From the NCBI RefSeq assembly GCF_002803065.1, contig NZ_NNBL01000017.1, positions 1 through 64,000 of the forward strand: DNA of 64,000 nt. Direction: 5' to 3'. Within the stretch, counting starts at the first letter, position 1. Each line of letters begins with the position of its first letter. The stretch is from Streptomyces sp. CB01635 (GTDB taxonomy: Bacteria > Actinomycetota > Actinomycetes > Streptomycetales > Streptomycetaceae). Below the pieces are notes generated by a model. That model searched no databases. It was not told the DNA's origin and was given only the letters and a program-made list of their open reading frames with translations. Both the position numbers and the translations under genes were made by a program. Shown here piece after piece: positions 16,490-26,035 of the stretch.

Positions 16490-16893
16490 TCAGGCCGCGT
16501 GAGCATCGGAGCGTCCTACGAGGTGGCCGCGCTCGAAGCGGGCGCCCGCCCGGACGAGCGCGACGAGATGGGGTGCGTTCACGGCTCGCCAGCGGGCCTG
16601 GGCGGACTCGACGAGCTTGAAGACCATCGCGAGGGCAGCCGAGCGGGAGCCGGCACCCTTCGCGACCTTCGTCCGTAGCCGCACCGTCACGAAGGTCGAC
16701 TCAATGGAGTTGCTGGTCCGCAGGTGGATCCGGTGCTCGGCGGGGAAGTCGTAGAACGCCAGCAGCGCGGCCTCGTCATCGACGATCTTCTTGAGGGCTT
16801 TGGGGAACTTCGCCCCGTACTGCTTGGCAAATGCCTTGACCGCGATGGCCGCATACTTGCGGTCCTCGGCGTTGTAGATAACCGCGAGCGGCC
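16490..16893 (-). pseudogene. IS256-family (Mutator) transposase C-terminal fragment
   Basis: Reads VIYNAEDRKYAAIAVKAFAK, LKKIVDDEAALLAFYDFPAE, LRTSNSIESTFVTVRLRTK and SRSAALAMVFKLVESAQ. These match the last third of IS256 transposases, including the SIES motif with the final acidic residue of the DDE triad. The 5' part is missing; upstream sequence belongs to a membrane-protein remnant. Confidence 0.85.
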
Positions 16894-16899
16894 GGAACA

Positions 16900-17290
16900 C
16901 CCTCCCGCAGGCCCGCCATGAAGCCCGGGTCGAGGTCACGGCTCCGTCGTGCCTTCCAGGCGGGTATCGCCCACATGAGTACGGCGGGCACTGCCACGAC
17001 GAGGAGCGGCCACACCACGGACAGCCATGGGGACGGGTCCGAGGGGGAGGAGACCTTGTCGATGCAGGTGCGATAGGCGCTGGTGTCCTCCCAGGGGACG
17101 GGGCCACCGATCCGGCCGGGGTCTCCCCCGGCCGGATCGGTCGCATCCGCTGGAGTCGCCGTTAGGTGTGCTGCCGGACGAGCTGTGTCCCGCGGCGAGG
17201 GGCAGCAGGCTCATCCAGGCGCTGCTCGCCAGGATCAGAACCACGAGTACGGCGAAGCGCAGTGTGGTCCCGGAGACTAGGACGCGCTCG
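16900..17290 (-). pseudogene. Truncated membrane protein remnant (M48-peptidase-like N-terminus)
   Basis: In two frames the minus strand gives a hydrophobic start (TLRFAVLVVLILASSAWMSL), a hydrophilic loop, then SAYRTCIDKV, WLSVVWPLLVVAVPAVLMWA and IPAWKARRSR before being cut by the IS256 fragment. Two helices flanking a Cys-containing extracytoplasmic loop resemble the N-terminus of streptomycete M48-type membrane proteases. No catalytic region remains. Confidence 0.45.
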
Positions 17291-17617
17291 TCCGGCCGCT
17301 GCGGTGCGCGGCGTCCGGCGCTCTCCGGTTCCGGTATCCCGTGCTGAGGCTTTCCGGGCGCCGCCGCGCCCTGGTAACCAGGCTGTGCCAGCGCCCACTT
17401 GTGCCCCTCTCTCGGCCCGTGCTGGCACTGCCAGCAGATCCATTAGCGCCGGGGGACGGCTGCTCGCCAGGAGCACTTCCCCGATGCGCGGGGGCGCTCA
17501 CGCGGCACGGGGCGGAGCGTTCAGCCGGTGCGGCTGTCTTCTCGAACGGCGGTCAACTCCCGGGGCGGGCAAGGCGATCTGTCAGCCAGGCGACGCGACC
17601 CGCGGGAAGGCTGCAGC

Positions 17618-17695
17618 CTAGTCTTCTGAGTCAGGAATTCTGTTCAGATAGCTGGCGAGGCGTTCGAGGATTTCGTCTGCGGTCTTCGTTCAGAC
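17618..17695 (-). pseudogene. IS630-family transposase C-terminal tip
   Basis: Reads TKTADEILERLASYLNRIPD to a stop, the usual end of IS630-type transposases. An IS630 N-terminal part on the same strand lies at 18650-19290, so both may come from one broken copy. Just upstream, plus-strand LMAALEESVRAARAHQGG recalls the tail of a Ku protein but is too short to call. Confidence 0.55.
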
Positions 17696-17855
17696 GTTGA
17701 TGGCCGCGCTGGAGGAGTCGGTGCGAGCCGCACGCGCGCACCAGGGCGGCTGAGTGGCTGGCGGGACGGTTCGGCGGTACTGCCGGGAGTGTGTGGTGAT
17801 CCGTTGCCGGTGCCGTTGGCGGCGGAGGCGTTGTTCTTGAGCGGAGACAGCAGTG

Positions 17856-17913
17856 ACCGGCCGGGGGCCTCTCGCGTGCCAGAGAAGGCTACGGAGGCCG
17901 GCCCCCGGCCGGT
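17856..17913 (-). terminator. Strong hairpin after the DUF6381 gene
   Basis: ACCGGCCGGGGGCC (17856-17869) pairs perfectly with GGCCCCCGGCCGGT (17900-17913), 14 bp, with a 30-nt loop. It lies 13 bp past the stop of the minus-strand DUF6381 gene. A near-identical copy is at 63938-63994. Confidence 0.65.
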
Positions 17914-17926
17914 GGTCTGTGCTCGG

Positions 17927-18127
17927 CTACCGGTGGGACGACACCGTCGGGTCGGTGTCCCGCTTGCCCGTACCGCCTGCATGCTCGCTCTGCTCCTTGA
18001 GCTGGCGGGCCTTGTCCTTCAGACGCTGACGCTCCTGCGGGTCAGTGGCGCGTTCCGCGGCCTGTTCCAGGTCCCGAGCCTGAGCACGCATCTGCTGGGC
18101 ACGACCGGACTCACCTGCAACGCTCAT
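17927..18127 (-). CDS. DUF6381-like small protein
   Basis: 66 residues: MSVAGESGRAQQMRAQARDL, EQAAERATDPQERQRLKDKA, then RQLKEQSEHAGG. Highly charged, almost wholly helical with heptad-like spacing, probably a coiled coil. It matches my recollection of the DUF6381 family, common in Streptomyces and of unknown role. The ATG at 18127 starts the conserved motif, preceded by CAAGGAG. The strong hairpin just after the stop supports a monocistronic unit. Confidence 0.75.
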   Translation of the reverse strand: MSVAGESGRAQQMRAQARDLEQAAERATDPQERQRLKDKARQLKEQSEHAGGTGKRDTDPTVSSHR

Positions 18128-18287
18128 GATCACTCCTTGGGTGACGAGGAAGAGCGGGCCACCCCAGCGAAACAGGCCCCAACACCCCCTGCATCTCGAG
18201 CAATCACCCACTGCTATCTACGCAGATGGGAACGCTCTCGCGGAACGGCTTGCGTGCCGGATCCTGCTCACGTTGTAGGGGCCTTGC

Positions 18288-18575
18288 TCAGTGGCTCCGG
18301 TCCCACGGGATCGGATACGAGACCGTCGGAGTCGGCCGGGGCCGCGGCCTGTCCCAGTCCGGGAATTTCACCGGATACACGGCAGTCGGCCGGGGCCGGG
18401 GCACCTTCTTTGTGGAGCCGTCTGCGCTGCCGCTCCCTGTGGTGCCGGCGAAGCCGTCAACCACCAGGGCGATGGCGGCCAGGACACTCATCTCCCGCCG
18501 CGCTCCGGCCGCCCATCGCGAGTGCGCCCGAACCTTCGTACCGTCCGCACGGACGTACTCCCTCACGTGCACCAC
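18288..18575 (-). CDS. 95-aa conserved hypothetical protein, copy A
   Basis: 95 residues from a GTG-GTG start preceded by GGGGGAG. An N-terminal VVHVREYVRADGTKVRAHSR motif is followed by a hydrophobic helix (REMSVLAAIALVVDGFAG) and a Pro/Arg-rich tail ending TVSYPIPWDRSH. A second copy at 39211-39498 is about 85% identical at protein level with the same length and start. The XVRxYxRxDGTxVRxHxR motif occurs at the N-terminus of many actinobacterial proteins of unknown role. Probably a single-pass membrane protein with a basic N-terminus. Flanked by IS630 debris. Confidence 0.65.
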   Translation of the reverse strand: MVHVREYVRADGTKVRAHSRWAAGARREMSVLAAIALVVDGFAGTTGSGSADGSTKKVPRPRPTAVYPVKFPDWDRPRPRPTPTVSYPIPWDRSH

Positions 18576-18649
18576 TAGCTGCTCCCCCGTCCAGACCGGT
18601 GCGCCCTTCGCGCACGGGACCCACCAGGAAAGCAGCCGCCACTGACAAC

Positions 18650-19290
18650 AAAGCTGGCATTGTGGGGAGTTGTGGTTCGATCCGGTCACGGCCTGAGCCC
18701 TCGCACCCGCCGCGCCTGACCTGCCGGGAGAGGCCGGCCTCGTCCTCGAAGACGATCCAGCCCCCACACGCCACCGCGATCCTCTTACCCGCGGCCACAC
18801 CTCCCACTTCCACAGCTCGACGGCGTGATCGTCGCGCTCGAGTGCTCTGCGGGTGGGTGCCTGCCAGGACTAGCAGTGCCGTGTCAGCAGCCGCCATACC
18901 GTCGCCACCGACAGACTCAGCCGGAGCTGACGGCGGATCACTGTCTGGACCCTGGCCAGGGTCCACCGCTCATCTTCGAAGCCGTGCGCGGCCGGGCCCT
19001 TGCCCAATTCCTCTGCCAACACGGCGAACTGGGCATCGGTGACGGCCGGGGAGTTCGCCGGTCCGGCCGAGCGCAGGGCCTCCATCCCGCCCTCGCGCCA
19101 GGCGCGGCGCCAGCGTTCCACCGACCGCACGCTCACCCGCAGATCGTTTGCGATCACCGCGGACTTCTCACCCGCCGCGAACCGCCCGCCGGCCTGGGGC
19201 CGGATCCCCTCACGAAACGTCCGACACTCAGCGGTCAGGCCCCCACCCATACCAACGGCATACCGCAGGGATCATCAGCCGTCACTACCC
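18650..19290 (-). pseudogene. IS630-family transposase N-terminal part, frameshifted
   Basis: The N-terminal winged-helix region is intact (RFAAGEKSAVIANDLRVSVR, SVERWRRAWREGGMEALRSA, then ARVQTVIRRQLRLSLSVATV). Downstream frames give SWQAPTRRALERDDHAVELW and WIVFEDEAGLS, the segment with catalytic acids in IS630 enzymes. Frameshifts break the protein and the end is lost at about 18650. Confidence 0.75.
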
Positions 19291-19420
19291 GACGAAAACC
19301 CGAAATCGCCAGTAACCGACACCACGACGCACATCACGGAACTTGCTGGGGCCGTGCTGCACCTTCCGCACGGAACCCGGGACCCGGAACCCGAACCCGA
19401 ACCCGGAACCCGCCCGGGGC

Positions 19421-20593
19421 TCACTCCTCCGGCAGGCTCCCCACCATTCGCCCGACCAGGGCCGCCCGCTCCGCCATACGGCCCACGTCGACCCACTCGT
19501 GCTCGGCGTGTGGTCCGCCGCCCACCGCGCCGAGGCCGTCCAGGGTGGGGGTGCCCGCCGCCGCGCACAGGTTGCCGTCGGAGATGCCGCCCACCGCCGC
19601 CGAGCCGGGCCAGTCCAGGCCCAGGTCGTCGGCGCAGATACGGGCCGTCTTCAGCAGGTCCGTGGCGGAGGCTTCTTCCAGGGGCGGGCGGTTGGGGCCG
19701 CCCGTGATCTCGTACGGGAGTCGCGCCGTTTCGGCCACGAGACGGCGCAGCTCGGCGTCGATCTCCGTCTGGGCCACGACATCGGGGATGCGGACGTCGA
19801 CGGTGACGTACGCGCGGTCGGGAACGGTGTTCTGCGTCGTGCCCGCGTGGGCCATCGTCGGCGTGACGGTGATCCGGTCGTCGTCCGCGGCGAGGGACTC
19901 CAGCGCGACGACGATCCGGGCGAGGTCGGTCAGGGCGTTGCGGCCCTTGCCGGGCTCCAGGCCCGCGTGCGCGGCGACACCCTCGACGCGGATGTCGTAG
20001 AACGACCAGCCCTTGCGGGCGTGCTTCAGCGCGCCGCCGTCCGCCGCCCCCTCCAGCACCAGCGCCGCACGGGACTTGCGCGCCCACTCGGTCACGACGC
20101 GGCCGCCGGCCGGGGAGCCGATCTCCTCGTCGGCGGTTACCAGGAACGCGACGGCGGGGTCCTCACCGGCCAGCTCGCGGAGCCGCGCCACCCCGTACAG
20201 GCCCTGGATCAGGCCGGCCTTCATGTCGAAGACGCCGGGGCCGGTCGCCCGGGTGCCGTCCACCCGGAACGGGCGGCGCTGCAGCGTCTTGCGCGGCCAC
20301 ACCGTGTCGAAGTGCCCCACCAGCAGTACGGGTCGCGCATCGGCCGGGCCCAGCTGCCACAGCAGCCCGCCGGGGCGCCCGTTGTCGGGGTCGCCCGGCA
20401 GGACCGAGGGGGCGGTGCCGAGGATACGGGTGCCGATGTCGGCCAGGACGTCACGGCACACACCCAGGGCTTCACCGTCCGAGGATGGCGACTCGGCGGC
20501 CACCAGCCGTTCCAGGTCCGCGATCATGGACGGGGTCTCGGCGGTGAGCCGGTGGAGCAGATCACGCGGATCGAGGACTTGGGGTGCGGGCAC
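19421..20593 (-). CDS. M20 family metallopeptidase (CPG2/glutamate carboxypeptidase-like)
   Basis: 390 residues from GTG 20593 with AAAGGAG upstream. Two-zinc M20 signature: VLLVGHFDTVWP (first His/Asp), GVFDMKAGL, catalytic FLVTADEEIGSP, and GAVGGGPHAEHEWV near the end (last His). The dimerisation-domain HAGLEPGKGRNAL motif is typical of carboxypeptidase G2. No signal peptide, so probably cytosolic hydrolysis of an N-acyl-amino-acid or dipeptide-like amide. Divergent from the PucR regulator (108 bp apart), which fronts an operon with a second M20 enzyme; both M20 enzymes may act on the same nitrogen compound. Confidence 0.9.
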   Translation of the reverse strand: MPAPQVLDPRDLLHRLTAETPSMIADLERLVAAESPSSDGEALGVCRDVLADIGTRILGTAPSVLPGDPDNGRPGGLLWQLGPADARPVLLVGHFDTVWPRKTLQRRPFRVDGTRATGPGVFDMKAGLIQGLYGVARLRELAGEDPAVAFLVTADEEIGSPAGGRVVTEWARKSRAALVLEGAADGGALKHARKGWSFYDIRVEGVAAHAGLEPGKGRNALTDLARIVVALESLAADDDRITVTPTMAHAGTTQNTVPDRAYVTVDVRIPDVVAQTEIDAELRRLVAETARLPYEITGGPNRPPLEEASATDLLKTARICADDLGLDWPGSAAVGGISDGNLCAAAGTPTLDGLGAVGGGPHAEHEWVDVGRMAERAALVGRMVGSLPEE

Positions 20594-20701
20594 GGCGGGA
20601 CTCCTTTGGCGCGGCTTCCGTGGGGATACGCCTCTGCATGATTGCCCCGTCGTGACATGCGATGGTTTGTGCGACCCCCCAAGTTTTGGAGCTGATCGGC
20701 C

Positions 20702-22507
20702 GTGTCTGACCACAAACCGGAGAACTCCGGCGCTGCCGGGCAGATGGCCGCCGATGCCCCCCGCGTCACCGGGCAGACGGGTGCCGACGCCCCTGTGACC
20801 CTGGCCACCGTCGTGGACTGCCTGGGCCCCGGAACCGTCGCCGTGTGTGCCGCCCCGCACGGTCTGGGGGCCCCCGTCCGCACCCTGGCCGTGCACGAGG
20901 GCCCGGCTGGGTCGGGCCGCAGCGGACCGGACCGGCCCGGGGGACTGCTGCTGGGCATCGGGACCGGCGGCGAGGCGCGGGAACTGATCCGCGCGGCGGC
21001 CGGGAGCGGCGCGAGCGCGGTGATCGTCAAGAATGGCGGGGACGGTACGGGGCTCCGCGACGCGGGCGCTCTCGGTACGGAGCACGGGGTGGCAGTCCTG
21101 GCCCTGGCGGCCGATCAGGACTGGACCGACCTGATCGGACGGCTGCGCGCCCTGCTGGCCGTACGCATCGGCCCCGGGACGCAGCGGGCCGCGATGCTCG
21201 GACGGCGGCACGACCTGGTGAGCCTCGCCAATGCCCTCTCCCGGCTCGTCAACGGCTCGGTGATGATCTTCACGCCCAGTCAGGAACTGCTCGCCACCTC
21301 CCGCCTGGGCCCCGGCGACGACGAGATGCGCCGAGCGGCCGTGCTCGACCAGCACGGCCCGGTCGGCTACCGGGCCCGGCTGGTCGAACTCGGCGTCTAC
21401 CGGCGGCTCTGGTCCGGCTCCGAGGTCGTCGACGTGGCGGCCGTGCCTGAACTGGGCGCGGGACGTCGGCTCGCGGCGGCGGTGCGCGCCGGTACGGAGA
21501 ACCTGGGCTCGATCTGGGTGGCCGAGGGCGCCGAACCGCTGGCCGCGAACGCCTCCGCGCTGCTCGCGGACGCCGCGACGGTCGCCCTCGGCGTACTGCT
21601 CGGCCTCGACCAGGAGGAGGTGGCCCGGCGCCGGCTGGACGAGGAACTCTTCGGCCGGGCCCTGCTCGGGGACGTCGACCCGCGCCTGGCCGCGTCCCAC
21701 CTGGCCGTCGAACCTGGCACGCCGGTCTCCGTGATGATCGCGGACCTGTCCGCGCACGACGCCCGTCTCGGCGCCGCCGACCTGTACCGGGCCCGCGAGG
21801 AGGCGCTGCGCCGACTCGCCGGTTACCGGTGGCGCGCGCTGGCCACCACCGGCCCCTCCCGGGTCGTGCTCGCCCTGGTCGGTCCGGCGGACCGGGACGG
21901 CATGCGGCGGGCCGCGGACGCGGTCGGCGCCGCCGTCGCGGAAGCCGTCGGGGCCCGGCCGCGTATCGGGATCGGCCCCTGCGTGCCCCACCTGGGGGAG
22001 CTGCCCGCCAGCCGGATGGAGGCGGAGCTGGTGGTACGGGCCCTCGCCCGGCGCGACGAGGTCCGCAGCGCCTGCCTGGAGGACGTACGCGGCACGGCCA
22101 ACCTGCTGCTGCTGGGCGAGACCGTCACCGCCGACCGGCGTCTCCAGGAGGGGCCCGTGCACCGGCTGCGCGCGCACGATCAGCGGCGCGGCACCGCGTA
22201 CACCGAGACTTTGGCGGCGTATCTGGACGCCTTCGGGGACACCGCGGCGGCCTCGCGGGAACTGAACGTCCACGCCAACACCCTGCGTTACCGGTTGGGT
22301 CGTATCCGTGAGTTGACCGGGCTCGATCTGGGCGATCCTTACGAGCGGTTGAACGCCGCCGTACAGCTCTTCGCCCTCGGTCCGGCCGGACTTGTTGTCG
22401 AGCACGAGAAAATACCGAAAACCTCTTCGCCCCCCACAAACCGTGGGGGTGCGCCTGGTTTGCACACTACTGACCACCACCACCCGGCGACCGGTACCGG
22501 GTTGTGA
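20702..22507 (+). CDS. PucR-family transcriptional regulator
   Basis: 601 residues from a GTG start. An N-terminal PucR-type sensory domain, a central region (GTPVSVMIADLSAHDARLGA, then RPRIGIGP typical of the GGDEF-like CdaR domain) and the C-terminal HTH_30: TLAAYLDAFGDTAAASRELN, VHANTLRYRLGRIRELTGLD. PucR-type proteins commonly regulate purine, amino-acid or amide catabolism in response to the substrate. Its place between the divergent M20 peptidase and the MFS-M20-SDR-hydrolase genes strongly suggests it controls both sides. Confidence 0.93.
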   Translation: MSDHKPENSGAAGQMAADAPRVTGQTGADAPVTLATVVDCLGPGTVAVCAAPHGLGAPVRTLAVHEGPAGSGRSGPDRPGGLLLGIGTGGEARELIRAAAGSGASAVIVKNGGDGTGLRDAGALGTEHGVAVLALAADQDWTDLIGRLRALLAVRIGPGTQRAAMLGRRHDLVSLANALSRLVNGSVMIFTPSQELLATSRLGPGDDEMRRAAVLDQHGPVGYRARLVELGVYRRLWSGSEVVDVAAVPELGAGRRLAAAVRAGTENLGSIWVAEGAEPLAANASALLADAATVALGVLLGLDQEEVARRRLDEELFGRALLGDVDPRLAASHLAVEPGTPVSVMIADLSAHDARLGAADLYRAREEALRRLAGYRWRALATTGPSRVVLALVGPADRDGMRRAADAVGAAVAEAVGARPRIGIGPCVPHLGELPASRMEAELVVRALARRDEVRSACLEDVRGTANLLLLGETVTADRRLQEGPVHRLRAHDQRRGTAYTETLAAYLDAFGDTAAASRELNVHANTLRYRLGRIRELTGLDLGDPYERLNAAVQLFALGPAGLVVEHEKIPKTSSPPTNRGGAPGLHTTDHHHPATGTGL

Positions 22508-22535
22508 ACGACCGGAATCTGCGTGGAGGTGGAAG

Positions 22536-23855
22536 ATGACAGAGGGCAAGAGCTCCAGGGCACGCTCAGCCAAGCGAGTGGCCGTGGCCGCCGTCGCCGT
22601 GCTTTTCATGACCTGGCTGATCGATTACATCGACCGGCTGGTGATTACCCTTGCCCTGCCTGACATCGGTGACGAGTTCGGCCTCGGCACCACGATGCAG
22701 GGCCTGATACTCACCGCCTTCTTCATCACCTACGCGCTGATGCAGATCCCCGGCGGCATCCTCGCCGACACCAAGGGGGCCCGCCGCACCATGCTGCTGG
22801 CCGCCGGCGGCTGGACGATCTTTACCGCCGCCAGCGGACTGGCCGTGGGCCTGACGTCGATGATCGCGATCCGGGCCGTCTTCGGCATCTTCCAGGGCAT
22901 GTACCCGGCCGCGTCCATCAAGGCGCTGAGCGAGCGCACCACCCCGGAGCAGCGGCTGACCGCCAACGGCATCATGTCCGCGTCCAACCCGCTGGGCTCC
23001 GCGATCGCCCCCATCGTCGCCGCGCCGCTCATCGTCGCCTTCGGCTGGCGCGGGGCGTTCTGGGCGGTGTCCATCCTCGGCCTGATGATCGTGTTCGTGC
23101 TGTGGAAAGGGCTGCCCAAGCCGCTGACGACCGAGGAGCTGGCCGCCGCGTCCGGGAAGAAGGCCGCCCCGGAGCCGGTCGCCCAGGTGTCGCTGCGGCA
23201 GGCTATGGGACTGCTCAAGTCCTCGATGATGTGGCGCTTCACCCTGATGTTCTGCGGGTTCAACATCATCGGCTGGGGCCTGGTCTCCTGGGTGCCGTCC
23301 TACCTGCGCGAGAACAAGCACGTCTCGCTCACCGGCGTCGGCCTGATGTCCGGTGTCCCGTGGGTCGCCGCGGCGATCAGCATGATGGCCGGCGGCTACC
23401 TCTTCGACCGCTTCCTCCAGGGCAACCACCGTCGCGTGGTCATCCCCGTCATGCTAGTCACGGCCGGTCTGCTCGTGATGATGGTGCGCGCCGGTTCGGC
23501 GACCGAGTTCATCGTCTGGGAGACCTGCGGAACCCTCGTGATGTACCTCGCCTACATGCAGATCTTCGGTCTGCCGCTGCGCATGCTGCCGCCCGAGTAC
23601 GCGGGTGTCGGCGGCGGCATGGTGAACTTCGGCGGCCAGCTGGCCGGGGCCATCTCCCCGTTCGTGATGGGCTTCCTCGCGGAGCGCTTCTCCTACGGTG
23701 TGGCCTTCTCCTTCCTCGGCGTCGGCTGCGTCCTGGCAATCGTCGGCGCGCTGGTCACCCCGCAGACCCCGGAGGCGTTCCGGGCCGGCCTCGGCCGTCA
23801 CCTGGACCTGTCGGAGAAGAAGTCCGCCCCGGCCGTCGCGGTGACTGCCGCGTGA
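22536..23855 (+). CDS. MFS transporter, anion:cation symporter-like
   Basis: 439 residues, twelve predicted membrane helices. Start ATG 22536 has GGAGGTGG at a good distance; earlier in-frame codons lie within the PucR gene and are disregarded. Signature regions: FMTWLIDYIDRLVITLALPD in helix 1, GGILADTKGARR in the 2-3 loop, and GIFQGMYPAASIKAL in helix 4, fitting the ACS family (organic-acid importers such as hexuronate or phthalate transporters). Its stop overlaps the start of the next gene (GTGA), so it is translationally coupled and probably imports the cluster's substrate. Confidence 0.92.
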   Translation: MTEGKSSRARSAKRVAVAAVAVLFMTWLIDYIDRLVITLALPDIGDEFGLGTTMQGLILTAFFITYALMQIPGGILADTKGARRTMLLAAGGWTIFTAASGLAVGLTSMIAIRAVFGIFQGMYPAASIKALSERTTPEQRLTANGIMSASNPLGSAIAPIVAAPLIVAFGWRGAFWAVSILGLMIVFVLWKGLPKPLTTEELAAASGKKAAPEPVAQVSLRQAMGLLKSSMMWRFTLMFCGFNIIGWGLVSWVPSYLRENKHVSLTGVGLMSGVPWVAAAISMMAGGYLFDRFLQGNHRRVVIPVMLVTAGLLVMMVRAGSATEFIVWETCGTLVMYLAYMQIFGLPLRMLPPEYAGVGGGMVNFGGQLAGAISPFVMGFLAERFSYGVAFSFLGVGCVLAIVGALVTPQTPEAFRAGLGRHLDLSEKKSAPAVAVTAA

Positions 23856-25249
23856 CTGCCTCCGTACCCGGCCCTGTACCGGCCGCGCAGCTCAAGGAGC
23901 GGGCGCGCGCGGCGATCGAGGCCTGCCGGGAACGGCTGCTGGACCTCAGCGAGGACCTGCAGCGCCACCCGGAGACCGGTTTCCGTGAGCACCGGTCCGC
24001 CGCGACGGTGGCCGGGTGGTTCACGGAGCTGGGGCTCCCCTTCGAGAGCGGCCTCTCCCTCACCGGGGTGAAGGCGCACATGTCCGGGCGCACACCGGGC
24101 CCCACCGTCGCCGTGCTCGGCGAACTGGACGCCCTGGTGCTGCCCCGGCACCCGCTCGCCGACCCGGAGACCGGTGCCGCCCACGCCTGCGGCCACCACG
24201 CCCAGGTGGCGTCGATGATCGGCGCGGCGGTCGGCCTGGCCGCCGTCCGGCGGCACCTGGAGGGGGACGTGGCGTTCCTCGCGGTGCCGGCCGAGGAGAG
24301 CGTGGAGCTGGAATGGCGGCGCGAGCGGGTACGGGCCGGTGAGCTGAAGCACCTGGTCGGCAAGGCCGACCTGCTCGCCCGGGGTGCCTTCGACGATGTG
24401 GACATGGCGATGCTCTGCCACACGTCGGGGCAGCCCGCCCGCCTCAGCGTCGGGGACAGCCACAACGGCTCGGTGGTGAAGCGGATCGTCTTCACCGGCC
24501 GGGCCAGCCACGCCGGTTCGTCCCCCTGGCACGGCGTGAACGCCCTGAAGGCGGCGACGCTGGCGATCAGCGCGATCGACGCCCAGCGGGACACCTTCCG
24601 CGACGAGGACGCGGTACGCGTCAACGCCGTGCTGCTGCACGGGGGCGACGCGCCCACCGCCGTACCGGACCGCGCCGAACTCGAAGTCGTGATCCGGGCG
24701 CGCACCCTGGACGCCCTGCGCGGCGCCTGCGCCGCCGTCGACCGTGCCGCACGCGCGGGAACGGTGGCGCTGGGCGCCGGGGCAACCGTGGAAACCACCC
24801 TGAACTACCTTCCCCACCACCAGGACCCGGCCCTGGTCGCGCTGGCCCGGACCAACGGGACCGCGCTCTTCGGCCCGGACTCGGTGGCCCCCGGCCGGCA
24901 CCTCGGCGCCTCCACCGACATGGGGGACCTCGGTGCGGTGATGCCGGTGCTGCACCCCTTCACGGCGGGCGCCACCGGGGACGCGCACAGCGTCGACTAC
25001 GCGGTGACCGACCATGTCCTCGCCGCGCTGGAACCGGCCGTGCTGATGGCCTGGTGCGTCATCGACCTGCTGGTCGACGGCGCCGCCGGGGCGCACGACG
25101 TCCTCGCGCGGCGCGAGCGGCGTACGGCGGCGGAACCGGACGAGCGGCCCACCGCCGACCGGTACAGCGATTTGCGGGCCGGATTCGACGGCCTGACCCA
25201 TTACGACGGAACCCACGACACGGTGCGTGGGACAGAAGGAGAACTGTGA
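23852..25249 (+). CDS. M20/M40 family amidohydrolase
   Basis: 465 residues from GTG 23852, overlapping the transporter stop. Features: HPETGFREHRSA, AVLGELDALV, AHACGHHAQVASMIGAA (metal-binding His pair), catalytic VPAEES, dimerisation-domain GRASHAGSSPWHGVNAL, and GASTDMGDLGAVMPVLHPF. These place it with IAA-amino-acid hydrolase / hippurate hydrolase / p-aminobenzoyl-glutamate hydrolase enzymes, which cleave N-acyl amino acids. The roughly 60-residue C-terminal extension is longer than usual. The next gene starts within its stop. Confidence 0.92.
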   Translation: MTASVPGPVPAAQLKERARAAIEACRERLLDLSEDLQRHPETGFREHRSAATVAGWFTELGLPFESGLSLTGVKAHMSGRTPGPTVAVLGELDALVLPRHPLADPETGAAHACGHHAQVASMIGAAVGLAAVRRHLEGDVAFLAVPAEESVELEWRRERVRAGELKHLVGKADLLARGAFDDVDMAMLCHTSGQPARLSVGDSHNGSVVKRIVFTGRASHAGSSPWHGVNALKAATLAISAIDAQRDTFRDEDAVRVNAVLLHGGDAPTAVPDRAELEVVIRARTLDALRGACAAVDRAARAGTVALGAGATVETTLNYLPHHQDPALVALARTNGTALFGPDSVAPGRHLGASTDMGDLGAVMPVLHPFTAGATGDAHSVDYAVTDHVLAALEPAVLMAWCVIDLLVDGAAGAHDVLARRERRTAAEPDERPTADRYSDLRAGFDGLTHYDGTHDTVRGTEGEL

Positions 25250-26019
25250 GCACCCCCGAGCGGAAGAAGCCGAGGATCGCGCTCGTCACCGGAGCGGCCG
25301 GAGGCATCGGGGCGGCCATCGCGAGGCGGCTGAGCAAGGAAGGCGTCAAGGTGGTTCTCGCAGACCTCCGCGCCGACCGCCTCGCCCCCCTCGTCGCGGA
25401 GAACACCGGGCCGTTCGCCGCCCTGGAGGTGGACCTCACCGACCGCGCCTCGCTGCCCGACTTCGTCGACCGCGCCTGGGAGGTGTTCGGCGGCCTGGAC
25501 ATCCTGGTCAACGCCGCCGGTCTCTACCCGAGCGCCCCGCTCCTGGAGATGCGCGACGACCAGTGGGACCAGGTCATGGACGTCAACCTGTCCGCGGTCT
25601 TCTCGCTGTCGCGGGCCTTCGCACGGCGTGTGGTCGACGCCGGTACGGGCGGCCACATCGTCAACATCAGCTCGGGCGCGTCCGCCCGGGCCCGCCGCGG
25701 CGCCGCCCACTACTGCACGTCCAAGGCCGGTCTGGACATGCTCACCAAGGCGTTCGCCCTGGAACTGGCGGAGCACCGCATCCACGTCAACGCGGTCTCG
25801 CCGGGCTTCATCGAGGTCGACAGCGAGGTGAACCCGCTCGGCGCGGACTACGTCCGCTCGATCCGCGGCGGACAGCCCTGGCCCCGCGCGGGTGTCCCTG
25901 AGGACATCGCGGCCGCGGTCGCCTACCTGTGCGGTCCGGACGCCGAGTGGATCACCGGAGCGTCGCTGTCCGTGGACGGCGGCGCGGGCACCGGCAACGC
26001 CGCGCTGCCGCTGAGCTGA
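25246..26019 (+). CDS. SDR family oxidoreductase
   Basis: 257 residues from GTG 25246, overlapping the amidohydrolase stop (GTGA). Classical short-chain dehydrogenase: TGAAGGIGAAIARRL (cofactor-binding TGxxxGxG), acidic LADLRADR after beta-2 (suggests NAD preference), NAAG, catalytic Ser in NISSG, YCTSK (Tyr-x3-Lys), and a C-terminal GASLSVDGG. It probably oxidises or reduces a hydroxyl/keto group on a breakdown product in this pathway. Confidence 0.93.
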   Translation: MSTPERKKPRIALVTGAAGGIGAAIARRLSKEGVKVVLADLRADRLAPLVAENTGPFAALEVDLTDRASLPDFVDRAWEVFGGLDILVNAAGLYPSAPLLEMRDDQWDQVMDVNLSAVFSLSRAFARRVVDAGTGGHIVNISSGASARARRGAAHYCTSKAGLDMLTKAFALELAEHRIHVNAVSPGFIEVDSEVNPLGADYVRSIRGGQPWPRAGVPEDIAAAVAYLCGPDAEWITGASLSVDGGAGTGNAALPLS

Positions 26020-26035
26020 AGGGAGGAGAACGACG

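Noticed and set aside
17700..17757. Ku protein C-terminal tail (LMAALEESVRAAR)
   Set aside because: Only about 18 residues of similarity; mentioned but not annotated as a gene.
19421..22609. A 1062-codon minus-strand open frame
   Set aside because: Only its end (19421-20593) is a real gene, the M20 peptidase. The remainder is the shadow of the plus-strand pucR gene, as is common at high GC.
23102..25249. A 715-codon plus-strand frame reaching back into the MFS gene
   Set aside because: The M20 domain begins at GTG 23852; the upstream part is Arg/Pro/Gly-rich out-of-frame translation of the transporter.
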